A stretch of 64,000 nt of DNA from Posidonia oceanica. Taxonomy: Eukaryota; Streptophyta; Magnoliopsida; Alismatales; Posidoniaceae. The notes under the pieces are model-generated. The model did not search any database, was not told the DNA's origin, and saw only the letters and a program-made list of their open reading frames with translations. Both the position numbers and the translations under genes were made by a program. The stretch spans positions 10,310,001 to 10,374,000 of the forward strand of contig JAZBRS010000054.1 in the NCBI GenBank assembly GCA_037176725.1, given 5' to 3'. Shown here piece by piece: positions 1 through 11,093 of the stretch (positions are counted from its first letter, which is position 1; every line of letters begins with the position of its first letter).

Positions 1-31
1 GATTTTCAGAAGATGGATGTTCTATCCACTA

Positions 32-830
32 CACTAGTAAATAGGTTTGTAAATGGGAAGGATATTTTACCCGCCTTGATTATATAGACAAAGTCGAAAT
101 AATTTTACCTTATTATCCATTTATCTATCACTCATTGTATCTATATTCTTATAAGTTCGGGTAAGTGTAGTTATGTAATCATTAGTCATTTACCTATTTA
201 CTTTTATTCTTTTAATCACTTTGTTTTTTTTTTGTTAGTTTTCTTCTAAAAAAATGAAATAATGATCAATATATAATATATTTACTTAACAATTTTGATT
301 TGAATTTGTAATGAGACATCTAAACATAATGCTTTAAGTATGAATTCTTAAGTATCAATAGTTTATATTGAATGTAGTAATAGAGTGTAATTTTTGTTAT
401 TTGCTTAAACACTCAATTGTTAAATTATTTGTTTAAATAAGAATTTATCCGTTTACTTATTTTATAGATTAAAATAGAGTTGTACACTAGTACACAGTTA
501 ATATGATATATATGAAGAATCAATCATCATTAGATTGCTATCTTATGGTTGTAATATAAGTAGGAAAAAAACAAAAAAAATCATTGAAAAAAGACAAAAA
601 AAACCATTGCTATCCATCATTCATAAAGAATCAAAGGGTTAACAATTTATGTACAGTTATGTTGATTATGTATTAGTGTATAGTCTTATTGGATTGTATT
701 TTATGTTGTACTGTTGGTGACAGTAGTTAAAGGTAGAATCATAGAGAATATAGGTTTATATCAGCCTCGTTACCCATCTTAATTTAAATAATAAGGATAT
801 GGATATAGTTATATGACTACATGTAAACTA
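32..830. repeat. Decayed non-autonomous hAT-like element (candidate)
   Basis: The left end (TAGGTTTGTAAATGGG at 42-57) and the right part (GCCTCGTTACCCAT near 763-778) resemble the two ends of the better preserved element at 55665-56130, in the same order. TCCACTAC at 24-31 and TCCACAAC at 831-838 could be a decayed 8-bp target duplication, which would set the ends at 32 and 830. The interior is AT-rich with no credible ORF. The boundaries are uncertain. Confidence 0.3.
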
Positions 831-1328
831 TCCACAACAAGAGACATAGATGCATCAGATGCACAAATGGTGGTGATCTTGAATCCTTGGGTACTCCACC
901 TTAGCTTCAAACCATTTGCATCTTGCTTAGCAGTGTTGTTCATTACAAAAGGAGTCTCTAATGTGCAACTTAGGTTCCGTTCTGTTGCACTTTTATCTAT
1001 ATCCTACATCTTTTCAAGAAGTTGGCTTGTGAAGTCATTTCTAGAAATTGACTTCTATTATAATTTGACGAATCTTATTTGGTAAAATGAGAGCATGAGA
1101 TTATGAGCTTCAATACTAATGTTAATAGACCAATTTGGAGGAAAAAAGGAATAAAACCCATAACTTTTGGTAGAAGTAGTTCAACAATATCTTCTTAGAA
1201 TCTATGTTTAATACATATTTTTATGTGATACATAAGTTGTATTCTATTGCCTTATTTGGAATAACTTTTAGGTATTTTTGAATCTACATCTTAAAATCTA
1301 ACCAAAAGCTAAACCAAAAGTAGCCTTA

Positions 1329-1622
1329 GGGCTCATTTGATTGAGACAAAGGCCTTGTAGATAGTAGAATAATTAAGATAACGTGTAATAGTTGAATCAA
1401 ATACGTCATGAAATGATCGATTTTACACGTTAACCGAGACAAAATTGATTATACTTTTATACTTTCTTTGAGAATCCAATGTTAGATTGATTACGAGAGA
1501 ATCTATCTTTTACATCAAATAGATTTTATATCTATAATCTTACAACTATTCTACCTCGATTTATGTGTACAGAATCAAGATTATACATCTAAAATCTATT
1601 CTAAAATTTTTACCAAACAAGG
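1329..1622. repeat. Tourist-like MITE (candidate)
   Basis: An AT-rich block about 290 bp long opens with GGGCTCATTTGATTG and closes with CCAAACAAGGTC, a loose terminal inverted repeat of the GGCCTTGTTTGG type. TTA precedes it and TCA follows it, a possible decayed 3-bp duplication. No coding capacity is seen. The rest of 831-1890 is AT-rich intergenic sequence in which I see no gene. Confidence 0.35.
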
Positions 1623-1891
1623 TCAAGAAAGATGTCCTATTACCTTTGGTTCCTTTGGGGTTTTGAACCAAGAAGGTTTTAGTTGTCTAGCTCTAAGGAT
1701 TTTCTGGTTGATTCAAATGCATCTCCAGATGCATGTGCCTCTCTGATTCAATCAAATTCTATTCAGGGCTTCCGAGTTTGGACGTAGACGAATGAAGATG
1801 CCAATTAACCATGAAATTGACCCTGCAATTGCGACGCCCACAAAGCAACCACTCTATATAGCAAATTAGCAACAAGGGTTCCTTTACAGAC

Positions 1892-1892
<1 letters not shown>

Positions 1893-1923
<31 letters not shown>

Positions 1924-1929
1924 CGAGAG
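1893..1929 (+). repeat. GA-rich tract in the BOLA2 5' leader
   Basis: An imperfect (GA)n run ends directly at the BOLA2 start codon. GA/CT runs near transcription starts are common in plant promoters and leaders. SEC5 has a similar run just upstream of its own start codon, seen as CT repeats near 54878-54893. Confidence 0.7.
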
Positions 1930-2424
1930 ATGGGGGTGACGAAGGAGGACGTGGAAGGCGCGATCACATCGGCGATGAAACCCACCCATCTGGTAATCCT
2001 TCTCCTCCTCTCTTCCGATCACTCCTCCTCCAAATTTCTCGACTTCCACTTTGATTTTTATTTCTTCATCATACCCAAACCCTAACAAAATTCCTCTTGC
2101 TCCTCCAAATCGGGATTCAGCAAGTGGTTGACACATCAGGAGGGTGAGTTCCCTTTCTTCCCTCGATTTTTTCGATTTTTTATCATTAGAACTAACCATA
2201 CAAAAAAAAATTTTGATTTTTTGCAAAGATGTGGTGCAAGTTTTGAGTTAGAGATAGTAACGGAGCAGTTCGAAGGGAAGAGGCTACTGGAGAGGCACAG
2301 GATGGTGAACACTGTTCTGGCAGAGCAGATGAAACAGATCCACGCCCTCTCCATCAAGAAGGCTCTCACCCCGTCCCAGTGGACTCCTCCTCCTCCTCCT
2401 GAAGAAGAACCCACCAAAGCATAA
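1930..2424 (+). CDS. BOLA2: BolA-like protein 2 (3 exons, 93 aa)
   Basis: Exons are 1930-1992, 2121-2143 and 2229-2424, joined by GT-AG introns of 128 and 85 bp. The phases close to an open frame of 93 codons plus stop. The protein begins MGVTKEDVEGAITSAMKPTH and contains the BolA core in exon 3, including FEGKRLLERHRMVN with the conserved histidine, then HALSIKKALTPSQW. Length and sequence match plant BOLA2, a cytosolic/nuclear BolA protein. The family is known to pair with CGFS monothiol glutaredoxins (GRXS17 type) through a shared Fe-S cluster. The tail is proline-rich. Exon 2 is only 23 nt, so simple ORF scans miss the N-terminus. The start is fixed by homology to the family N-terminus. 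The gene looks intact. A GA-rich leader lies immediately upstream. Confidence 0.93.
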
Positions 2425-3304
2425 TTGCATTCAACACTGGACTATAAATTCTCTATATCACAGTGAGGGGATTGCTTCTAATGGGGCGTTTTCTCTAGCT
2501 GTGGTGGTTTATGTGTGAAGTCAGCTGCTGTTCGTGTTTAACTTTTATTTTCTTACTTCTTGCTATGAATTTATGCTTGGCTAAGGGAGTTTCTGGTTAC
2601 AAACAAAGAACATGTGTCTGGTTTAAGTGATGCCAGATATTCATATCATGCAACTTGAATGTGATGGTGTGCACCGAATATTTTTGTTTGTTTAATGTTC
2701 TCACTTTTTCATTGGAAAACATGGTTAATGATGAATTTTTTGGTTGTCGATTGGTTTTTGCTGATATCTGTGAAGAGTTAGAGGAAATTACATGTTCGAA
2801 TGCTGTGGGAAACCAAACTGAATGGAACAATGCTTCTGGTTTATGCGTTCTGATTGCTCTGGTGATTGTTTAGGTGATCATGACCTTCCATGAATTCCAG
2901 ATTTCCACCTGCTAAGTTATTTACCTTTACTGTGACACTTTTTTTTATTATTACAGCCTTTGAGGCATACATACATGGAAAGCGGCCTTTACACGCATTG
3001 AATCTTTAAATATTTTTTGAAAAAGCAAGAGTTTAAATGGGAGTTTAATTAATGAAAAAACGGTTGAAATTAAAAAAAATATATATATATATGCATATAA
3101 CCAACAATATTCAATAAATTACCTCAATATGTGGAAGTATTCTCTAGCTTTGGAAGTAATTTAATAAAAAAACATTACTTAAATACATGTAATTATCATT
3201 CAATCACGAGTGTGTAATTATCATTTAACTATGATAATTTAAAAAATAAATTAAATAACTAAACAAGTGACAAACATAAATAAACAAATAAGTAGTTAGA
3301 TAAT
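2425..3304 (+). other. BOLA2 3' flank
   Basis: The proximal part is presumably the BOLA2 3' UTR. Further on the sequence is AT-rich with an (AT)n run near 3079-3092. I see no second gene. Small ORFs here show no recognisable domain. Confidence 0.5.
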
Positions 3305-5205
3305 TGTGACCCTGGCAAGAGAATTAGGGCACAGGATGGAGCTGCACGCGCTTAAGGCCATGAAAGGTGGTGTCTTCAAGTCAGATTTCAACTCGAAATC
3401 CAAGAAAAGCAAGAGAAAAGGATAAGGAAAGAGTCGCCATCTAGTCTACTTAAAGCAGGAGATGAAGAAAACTGCAAGCAATCAAGCTCAAAACAAAACA
3501 AAACTCCGAACCAATGGAAAAGACATACATGGTCCTCGCGGTTAAAGAAAAGGTACGAACTTCTATTACGTATAAGGAAGGGATTAGGCACCCCTGCATG
3601 TTCGACAACGTCGATCTCTCTATGTATAACTACTCATGTGTGCAACAAAATGAATAAACATAGGCAACAAGAAGGGATGCTAAAGAGATGGATGCAAAAT
3701 GTTAAACAAGTGTAAGTAAACATGCAGAAGGAGAAATCCAGAAGTGGGAATCTAAAAGAAAACACTGAGAGAAACAACACATGTGCTCTACTGTGGTTGC
3801 CAGAAACTGGGCCAGGGGACTACGTTGGGGAACCATGCGAGTAAATCGCGTTGAATACTCACGTAGGATACCCACCCACCCAACACACCCAGAACCTCTG
3901 TTCTGGCTCCGACTGTGCTGACCATCGCATATACAATCGAATTTAAGAAGTTAAATTCAAGAGAAGAAGCAAGGCATTCAAGAGCGATGAAAAGCAACGT
4001 GAGAAGACATCCAAACCAAATCAAAACAAATCGGAGCAAGCATACGTCAAACGACCCATCGTCAACCTTTGGAATCCACTTAAGTCCTGCCTCCATGTTT
4101 CCATGGATGATCGATCTACGAGAGTCCTATAGCTGGGACCACCTCAGGTGGACTTCGAGATTCAAGAGGGAAGAAAGAATGGAGAAGAAGTGAAGAATCA
4201 CACATGCATTACAGTAAAACAGCAAGAAATGCTATAAGAAACACATGAACCCAACTCACGTGGCAAACTAGATCAACGCACAGCATGGACGAAATCAAAT
4301 GAAAGAGGGCTAGGAGAATAAGGAGGCATTGTAATACAATGGTAGTGAAAGCCTACGTTATTGAGTGAATGGGCCTACTTTGCACGTAAACTTCGGATGT
4401 TTCCCTCTCGATGCTCACGGTGGTTTCCTACGTTGAAACTCCTCCGGGATGCTACCTCCACTCTTCATGCTGTAACGAGGCTGGCGTGAGGGAGTGGGGG
4501 AATTGTGGTGGAAGAAGGATATGGTGGAGGCTCTCAATCACTCATATTACTCTTTCTTTCTCACTCTCGTTCACGGTTCTGGTAGTTAGGTCGGATGAAG
4601 AGAGGAAGAGGGAGAGTAGGAGTTGAGAAGAACTTAGATAGTTGAGGAAGAGGAAGCCCACCCCCCAGCATGGGTAGATGTGGGTGTTTTATAGGTATTT
4701 TGGCAGTTAATAGTCATTGGATAACAAGGTGGTGTGAGATGAGTGGTTGGGATTGGATTTAAAGGATTGGATTGGACTTTGTGTGTATGAAAGGGGGTTT
4801 GATAGTCCAAACACATCAAACAACAACTTTAGATCTGTAAGAGCTAATGATAAGTCTCAAAATTCACGTCCATAAGTGGTAAGACAAGTTTACCCCTTTG
4901 GAGTGAAATTGGGCTAGGACACAGCGCAAGCAAACCGCGTCTGTGACCCGTACTTGTGACCCACGCTGGAGAGGCACGCCTGAGACACATGCCGGTGACC
5001 CGTGCTAGTCCACTACACCTGATCTAGTATGAGGTTTATTTCTACATATCTTTGGATAGAGTTTGACTGTTTGGACCAAGGGTTGACTTGGTGCTTGGTG
5101 GTGGATTCTAGGTAAGTTTGTAATGTGTGAGAGCCTCGTCACGGCTAGATTGGGCTCTTCTGGAGGAGTCCATCGGTAGATTACTGCAAAGTCAGGGTGT
5201 CTACG
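3305..5205. mobile_element. Probable solo LTR, about 1.9 kb
   Basis: The block starts TGTGACCCTGGCAAG and ends GGGTGTCTACG. It is flanked on both sides by ATAAT (3300-3304 and 5206-5210); the match extends to GATAAT if the last G of the element is counted. The base composition differs from the AT-rich flanks. There is no pol or gag similarity inside. This fits a solo LTR whose terminal CA has mutated to CG. The ORFs inside are short and unrecognised. An alternative is an unrelated repeat with a coincidental 5-bp flank. Confidence 0.55.
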
Positions 5206-5210
5206 ATAAT

Positions 5211-5582
5211 CAAAACATGTTAATGACAATAAGTTGTTAACATTATATTAAAAACAATCGTTTTTACTCAAAAAATAGTGTCGTGCGTGTAAAAAACGGC
5301 TGTTTTTTGGAACAATGTGAATCAGCATTGCCCCACTATAACCTCCAGAAATATGCCCATTCATTTCTACCCTTTGTATGTTTATTGGTATTGAGATATC
5401 ACACTTTCCATGTTCTTGCTTAAGTGAGCTTGCAGCCATGACGATAAAAGGGTTTTTTGTCAATTTACCCTCAATAAACCTAACAATGCTCCTAATACTC
5501 TTCTATTTCTAAGATTTCTCTCAATATCCTCATTAAATCTAAATCCTTATCCCCGTACCCTTACAGTAACTTTTTGTCCAAC
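5211..5582. other. Intergenic gap between two insertions
   Basis: This is a short stretch between the solo LTR and the gag-only element. No gene or repeat structure is recognised. Confidence 0.4.
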
Positions 5583-5587
5583 TCTAT

Positions 5588-6990
5588 TGATAGGGGTGTT
5601 GGATCCTGACCTGACAACCCGAACACTAAATAGAAGAAGGTGCAAATACTCCAAAAGTGAACTCGCTCGACAACTAAGCCTACTTAGATAGCTCAATGAG
5701 CAAAGCATTGGCAATCTACTCGGCCTACTTTGATAGTTCAGCGAGCAAAGCATTGTCTATGAGTCGAGTCAAATGGGTTTGACTCGAACCGTTATTTTAG
5801 AGTATGGGTTGAAATTTAGACCTTGTTGGACCCGTTGACACATAACCTGTCAACCCTGTCCACTAACGGATTGAGTCATGGGTTGACCATATCACCCGAC
5901 CCATTAACCTGTTAGATGTTATAATTCATTATTCCAAACATGTGTTTCCTTGTCTCTTGTTTTTATAGTATCAATATTAATTTAATAATGTATATTGTTT
6001 ACTTTGTAGGATAGAAGACTTTTGCATCATGGAGAATATTAAAGATCCAGACTATTAATTAACCATGTTGGTTGTGTATGACAATAACTTGTAGGATATT
6101 TATTTGGTTTTATTGGTATGGATTATTAATGTTGAAATTATTAAACTATTAGTCTTATAGACTATATTTATTTGATTTTATAGGTGAGGATTGATGATTA
6201 TGTTTACTATGTTTATTTTGTAATTTATAATACATGTTTACATATACTTCGATTTACCATAAGTATACACATGTTGATTTATTGTATAATAACCCATTTG
6301 ACCTGTTAACCCAACCCAACCCGTTAGGGTAAAACGGGTTGGGTCGGGTTACGGGTCAAGGGTCATAACCCGGCCCGTAACATGTTAGGATAAAACGGAT
6401 TGGGTTACTAGTTGACTCCTAACTTGGCCCAACCCGACCCATTGACACCCCTAGACCTACCAAGACAGGGCTTGCTCGGCCTGCTCGGATAGCTCATCAA
6501 GTAAAGTGTTAGTGATCTGCAGGCCGAGCACAACAACCACGTCGAGCAAGACAAGCCCCAATGCCCGTTGGCAGTGTTTCGTCTGTGGGACTCAATGAGC
6601 CATACTGATGAACGCATCTTACTTCCTAACTTGCCATGTGTTTAGATCCTAACGGCCAAGGACATTATCGGTAGGGTATAGAGAACCCTGTCCTTATAAA
6701 TACCAATGTAACTCCCAAGGTATTCAAGCTTATCTAATTCTAAGCATCTAAACCTGATTCTTTCTCCCGAGCTAACTTAGGCATCAGAGGAGACCACGTT
6801 GACCCGTCAGTGCCCTCTGACCTTATCTTCTCTTACTGGTCGCAGGCCCCCAAGCTCTCCAACCTCAACTAGTGCTCAGTTTAAGCTCACCGACCTCAAT
6901 CTGTGTAGCAGCCCGAACTTCCCAACCTCAATCTCCCTGGTTGAGCCAGATTCAGACTGAACTGTGATCCACAAGCACCAAGCAAAATCA
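5588..6990 (+). repeat. 5' LTR of the gag-only element
   Basis: This copy is 1,403 bp against 741 bp for the 3' LTR. The difference is explained by an insertion near 5761-6453. Matching landmarks in both LTRs include GAACGCATCTTACT, GGACATTATC, ATAAATACC and GAGCTAACTTAGGCATCA. Confidence 0.8.
5761..6453. mobile_element. hAT-like non-autonomous insertion inside the 5' LTR
   Basis: This segment is absent from the 3' LTR. It opens with GTCGAGTCAAATGGGTT and closes with CCATTGACACCCCTA, whose reverse complement TAGGGGTGTCAATGGG is typical of plant hAT ends. Both ends are rich in GGGTTGGGTCGGGTT-type sequence and the centre is AT-rich. No transposase ORF is present. The target duplication is too decayed to fix the ends closer than about 10 bp. 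Confidence 0.55.
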
Positions 6991-7010
6991 GTTGACGTCG
7001 TCTATAGGAA
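6991..7010 (+). other. Primer-binding-like site
   Basis: GACGTCGTCTATAGGAA directly follows the 5' LTR. It resembles the TGGCGCCGTCTGTGGGAA primer-binding site of many plant Ty3-type elements, with several substitutions consistent with age. Confidence 0.55.
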
Positions 7011-7031
7011 ACTTTCACTCCAAACGATCAC

Positions 7032-8018
7032 ATGTCAATCCATACCCAATCTCAAGGACCTTCCACAACAACCACCATGGAGATCACCCCTCAGGCTTTC
7101 AAAGCACTACAAGACAAGGTAGCGTTTCTATCAGAAGAGTTGGCAAGATGGGATGCTGAGAAAAGGAAGACCACACAGACCGAGCCATCTGCACCTTCCC
7201 CTATTGAAAAGGTGTTGGCTACTCTAAGTGTCACACCCGAGCAAACGGAGCATAGCGACCACTTTGACTTGGGGGTGGAAGATCACATGGCACAGATGGA
7301 GGAGCATTTGAGACAGATGCAAAAGGAAAAGAACACTCTCTTTGGTAGCATGGAGAAAGCCACATGTTTACCCTTCACGAAAGTAGTGAAAATTGAGCCA
7401 CTACCAACTGGGTTCAAGATGCCCCATCTTGAATCGTACATTGGGATGGCTAACCAGAAAGCCACATGTTTACCCTTCACGGAAGCAGTGAAAACTGAGC
7501 CACTACCAACTAGGTTCAAGATGCCCCATCTTGAATCGTACAATGAGATGGCTAACCCGATCAATCACGTTATGGCCTTCAAAGACTTGATGGGAGTGCA
7601 AACTTGTAGGATATTTCCTACCACCCTGAGAGGACCAACTCAAGTATGGTTTTCTAGTTTGAGGAGCAGCTTTGTATCCAAGTTTGAAGATCTAAGCCAC
7701 ACTTTCTATGCTCACTTCGTCGAAAACAGGAGAAGGGTAAAAGTCTCGAATCATTTTTCTCTATTGGTCCAAAAACCGAAGGAGACGTTGAGGAGTTTTG
7801 TGCAGTGCTTCAATGTTGCACTCATCGACATCCCAGAACCAAAAGAAGACGATGCTCTCGCTACCTTTCAGCAAGGTTTGACACCATCCAAGCTCACCTG
7901 TTCATACAACTTAAACAAAGTGACCACGCTTGCTGAAGCCTTGGAAAGAGTGAACAAGTATATAATAGCAGACGAGCTAGACAAAGCAAAGGTGATTATG
8001 CAGAGGGGGAACAAGTAA
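7032..8018 (+). pseudogene. Gag polyprotein fragment with internal 34-aa duplication
   Basis: This is a 328-aa open frame. It has a hydrophilic N-terminal third, then a retrotransposon gag domain (about residues 170-320) with features such as AFKDLMGVQ, FPTTLRGPTQVWF, FVSKFEDLSHTFYAHF and ETLRSFVQCFN. Residues of the KATCLPFT...MAN block occur twice in tandem: DNA 7355-7456 and 7457-7558, a 102-bp, in-frame direct duplication. The second copy carries the gag-like MPHLESYNEMANPINHV junction. After the stop at 8018 the reading frame decays. A zinc-knuckle-like region (YYDSHRDTRHTTEDYKQLKE near 8266-8325) and an IDVIFGGSAASG-like motif near 8460-8500 are recognisable in other frames, so the original gag ran on to about 8500. 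Confidence 0.75.
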
Positions 8019-8500
8019 GAGCTGAGTTCCAGACAGACCCCCGAGCAGATCTCGTAGGGATCCATAAGGAAGAGCATCGGCCACATCCTCATGATGATCA
8101 AAGGAACAACTGAGCTCCCTTTCCCTACCGAGCCGAACATCGTTTCCACTACTTCGCACCCCATAATGTCTTCCGTGCACAACTACTGATGGAGATTAAG
8201 AACACCGAACATATTCGGTGGCCTATGCCCATGTGAGCTACCCCTAGTCGGAGGGGAGACAAAAATGCCTACTATGATTCCCATCGTGACACCAGGCACA
8301 CTACAGAGGACTACAAACAGTTGAAAGAAGAGGTTGAGGCCCTCATAAGAAGAGGACGACTTGCTCATTATGTGGACACACAAGGAAAGAGGGATGACTG
8401 ACGCGAGCAGTGAGCATCACCTGCTATGGCTGCATCAACCGAGCAACATCCCCAGGTCATTGATGTTATCTTTGGTGGATCTGCTGCAAGTGGTACTAGC
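8019..8500 (+). pseudogene. Frame-shifted gag C-terminal remnant
   Basis: Translation in shifted frames shows the histidine-rich zinc-finger-like segment HRDTRHTTEDYKQLKEEVEA and, further on, VIFGGSAASGTS. The latter resembles the segment that precedes the protease in plant Ty3-type polyproteins. Several stops interrupt it. No protease follows. Confidence 0.55.
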
Positions 8501-8879
8501 TCATAGGCAAGTGGGTAGAGGCAGGAGAGGATAACGGTGCAGACATATTGTCGAGTGCTTAGCCAAGAGTATACCTTGCAGAGGAGACCACCAAAGATTA
8601 GCCAAGAGCGCCAAGGAATTCAACCACAGGAGGCTACGAATTAGAGTAGCTCTTCCGCCAAAGGTTCCCTCCATTGAATCCTAGCAAACAACAATTGAGC
8701 CGAATGAAGAAGACCATTGGGATCTCCCTCGTCCTTAGAACATTACTAATTTAAGCAAATATTATCAGTCATTTTTGCTCACATGTGTAATTTCGCTTGG
8801 TCCTACACCAGAATAGTTCTTTTTATCCTTTGCTTCGAATGATACAGAGCCTTATTCATTTCCAGTAATAGCACGTTTC

Positions 8880-10040
8880 TCGATAGTCGAGAAGAAGTCA
8901 TCGATCGACAGAGAGCTACGACTTAGAAGATCCCCTCGAGCAGAAAAGACCTCAGTCGATGGAGAGCTACGACTCAGAAGATTCCCTTAGCAAAAAAGAT
9001 CTTGGTCGACGGAGAGCTACAACTCGAAAGACAGCCCCCCCCCCTCGAGTAGAAAAGAACTCAATCGGTGGAGAGCTACGGCTCAAAAGAATCCCCTGAG
9101 TAGAAGTCCTCAGTAGGTAGAGAGTTATGGCTCGGAAGAACCCTCTAAGCAAAAAAGTCCTCGATAAGTGGAGAGCTATGGCTTAGAAGAACCCCTCAAG
9201 TAGAAAAGTCCTCAGTCGGCGAAAGCTACAGAAGATCCCCCTGAGCAGAAAAGACCTCGGTCGGTGGAGAGCTACGGCTTGGAAGATCCCTACCAAGCAG
9301 AAAAGACCTCTGTTGACAAAGAGCTATGACTTGGAAGAACCCCCCAAGCAGAGCAGACCTCGATCAGTAGAGACCTATGGCTCCGAAGATCCCCCCTGAG
9401 TAGAAAAGAACTCGATTGACGGAGAGCTACGGCTCAAAAGATCCCCTCGAGCAGAAAAGTCTTTAGTTAGCGAAGAATTATGGCTTGGAAGAAACCCCCA
9501 GGCAGAAAAGACCTCGGAAGAACCCCCTAAGTAGAAGTCCTCAGTAGGTAGAGAGATATGGCTCAGAAGAACCCCCATGAGCAAAAGTCTTCGGTCGGTA
9601 GAGAACTACAGCTCGAAAGAATCCCTTGAGCAGAAGACCTCAGTAGGTGAAGAGCTACCGTTCGGAAGAACCCCTTGAGCAGAAGTCCTTGGTTGGTGGA
9701 GAGCTACGACTTGGAAGAACCCCCCGAGCAGAAGTCCTCGGTAGGCGGAGTGCTATGACTTGGAAGAACCCCTCAAGCAAAAGTCTTTAGACGACGAAGA
9801 GCTACGACTCAGAAAAACCCCAAAGCAGAAGTCCTTGGTAGGTGGAGAGCTATGGTTCGGAAGAACCTCTCGAGCAAAAAAGTCCTCAATCGGCGGAAAG
9901 CTACAGCTCAGAAGATTACCCCAAGTAGAAAAGACCTTGGTCAGTGGAGAGCTACAACTCAAAAAATCCGCTTGAGAAGAGCAAACCTCGGTCGATGGGG
10001 ATCTACAACCTGGAAGATCATCCCTGAGCTACACGCCCAT
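8880..10040 (+). repeat. Minisatellite, about 51-bp unit, roughly 22 copies
   Basis: A degenerate unit recurs throughout, built from the blocks GACCTCGGTCGGTGGAGAG, CTACGGCTCGGAAGA and CCCCTCGAGCAGAAAAG. Unit length drifts between about 48 and 54 bp. It lies in the noncoding 3' half of the gag-only element, between the gag remnant and the 3' LTR. Translation in any frame gives low-complexity sequence and frame breaks, so it is treated as noncoding. Confidence 0.85.
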
Positions 10041-10347
10041 AACCCCTCGAGCCTTCAACATCAAACGAGAAAGCCCAAATAACCCAGATCACAGAAAACA
10101 GAAACACTACAAACGGAAATAACAAAGCCACTAGAGGAATATTATCAAGTAATGAGAGTGCTGCTTGGAATAAACTGAGCCAAAGTTCACCCAATGTATC
10201 AACTATACAAACCCCCTTAGAACAAATCGAGCAAGATTACTTGGTGTCTTCGAAGAAGGACATGTCCAAGTTTGGGTATGAGCATCAAAATCACATTACT
10301 ACTTCGCAAGGCAACCCTCCAACTCACTCTACGAAGTGGGAGACTCC

Positions 10348-11088
10348 TGATAGGGGAGTCAAATCATGACCCGACAATCTGAACATCAAATCAAAGAAAG
10401 TGCAAATACTCCAAAGTGAGTTTGCTCGACAGCTCAGCTTGCTCAGGTGGCTCAACGAGCAGAGCATTGGCAATCTGCTCGGTCGGCTCGAATAGTTTAG
10501 CAAGCAGAGCATTGTTGATCGGATTGCCAAGAGAGGGCTCACTCGACCTGCTTGGATAGCTCATTGGGTAGAGCATTAGTGATCTGTAGAAGAAGCTGAA
10601 GAATAACCTCCAGGCTGAGCACAACAACCACGTCGAGCAGAACAAGCCCCAACGATCGCTAGCAGTGTTTCATTTGTAGGATCCTTCGAGCCATACTGAT
10701 GAACGCATCTTACTCCCTGACTTGCCATGTGTATAAATCCTAACAGTCAGGGACATTATCAAAAGAGTACAAAGAACTCTATCCCTATAAATACCGGCAT
10801 AACTCTCAAGGTACGCAAGCTTATCTAATTCTAAGCATCTAAACCTGATTCTTGCTTTCGAGCTAACTTAGGCATCAAAAGGACCACACTGACCTGTCAA
10901 CACCCTCTGACCTTCTTTGCTCTTATTGCTCGTAGGCCCTCAAGCTCTTCGACCTCAACTGGTGCCACAGTCTGAGCTCCCCGACCTCAATCTATGCAAC
11001 AGTCTGAGCTTCCCAACCTCAACCTCCTTGGTTGAGCCATATCCTGACTGAGCTGTGACCCACAAGCACCGAGCACTGAGCAAGATCG
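10348..11088 (+). repeat. 3' LTR of the gag-only element
   Basis: This 741-bp copy is preceded by a purine-rich tract ending GGGAGACTCC and followed by TCTGT. It contains CTATAAATACCGGC, a TATA-like box near 10785-10800 that is also present in the 5' LTR (CTTATAAATACCAATG near 6693). Confidence 0.75.
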
Positions 11089-11093
11089 TCTGT

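Larger units (their letters stand above)
5588..11088 (+). mobile_element. Gag-only (pol-less) Ty3-type LTR element
   Basis: Both LTRs begin TGATAGGGG (5588 and 10348). The 5' LTR ends at AGCAAAATCA (6990) and the 3' LTR at the matching AGCAAGATCG (11088). Flanks are TCTAT (5583-5587) and TCTGT (11089-11093), a one-mismatch 5-bp duplication. A primer-binding-like site follows the 5' LTR, and a purine-rich GTGGGAGACTCC lies just before the 3' LTR. The interior has a gag reading frame and then goes straight into a minisatellite and noncoding DNA. No protease, RT, RNase H or integrase was seen. This matches the class described in plants as terminal-repeat elements with a GAG domain (TR-GAG). It would have depended on another element's pol for movement. 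Confidence 0.8.

Noticed and set aside
813..1085. 90-aa plus-strand ORF
   Set aside because: No recognisable domain, AT-rich context, and a start inside or at the edge of a decayed repeat.
1759..2226. 155-aa minus-strand ORF opposite BOLA2
   Set aside because: It spans the BOLA2 exon 1, introns and leader in antisense, and its SLSLSLSVSLS run is the GA repeat.
8880..10040. CRISPR-like regularly spaced repeats
   Set aside because: The repeats are contiguous and degenerate with no unique spacers, and the host is a plant.
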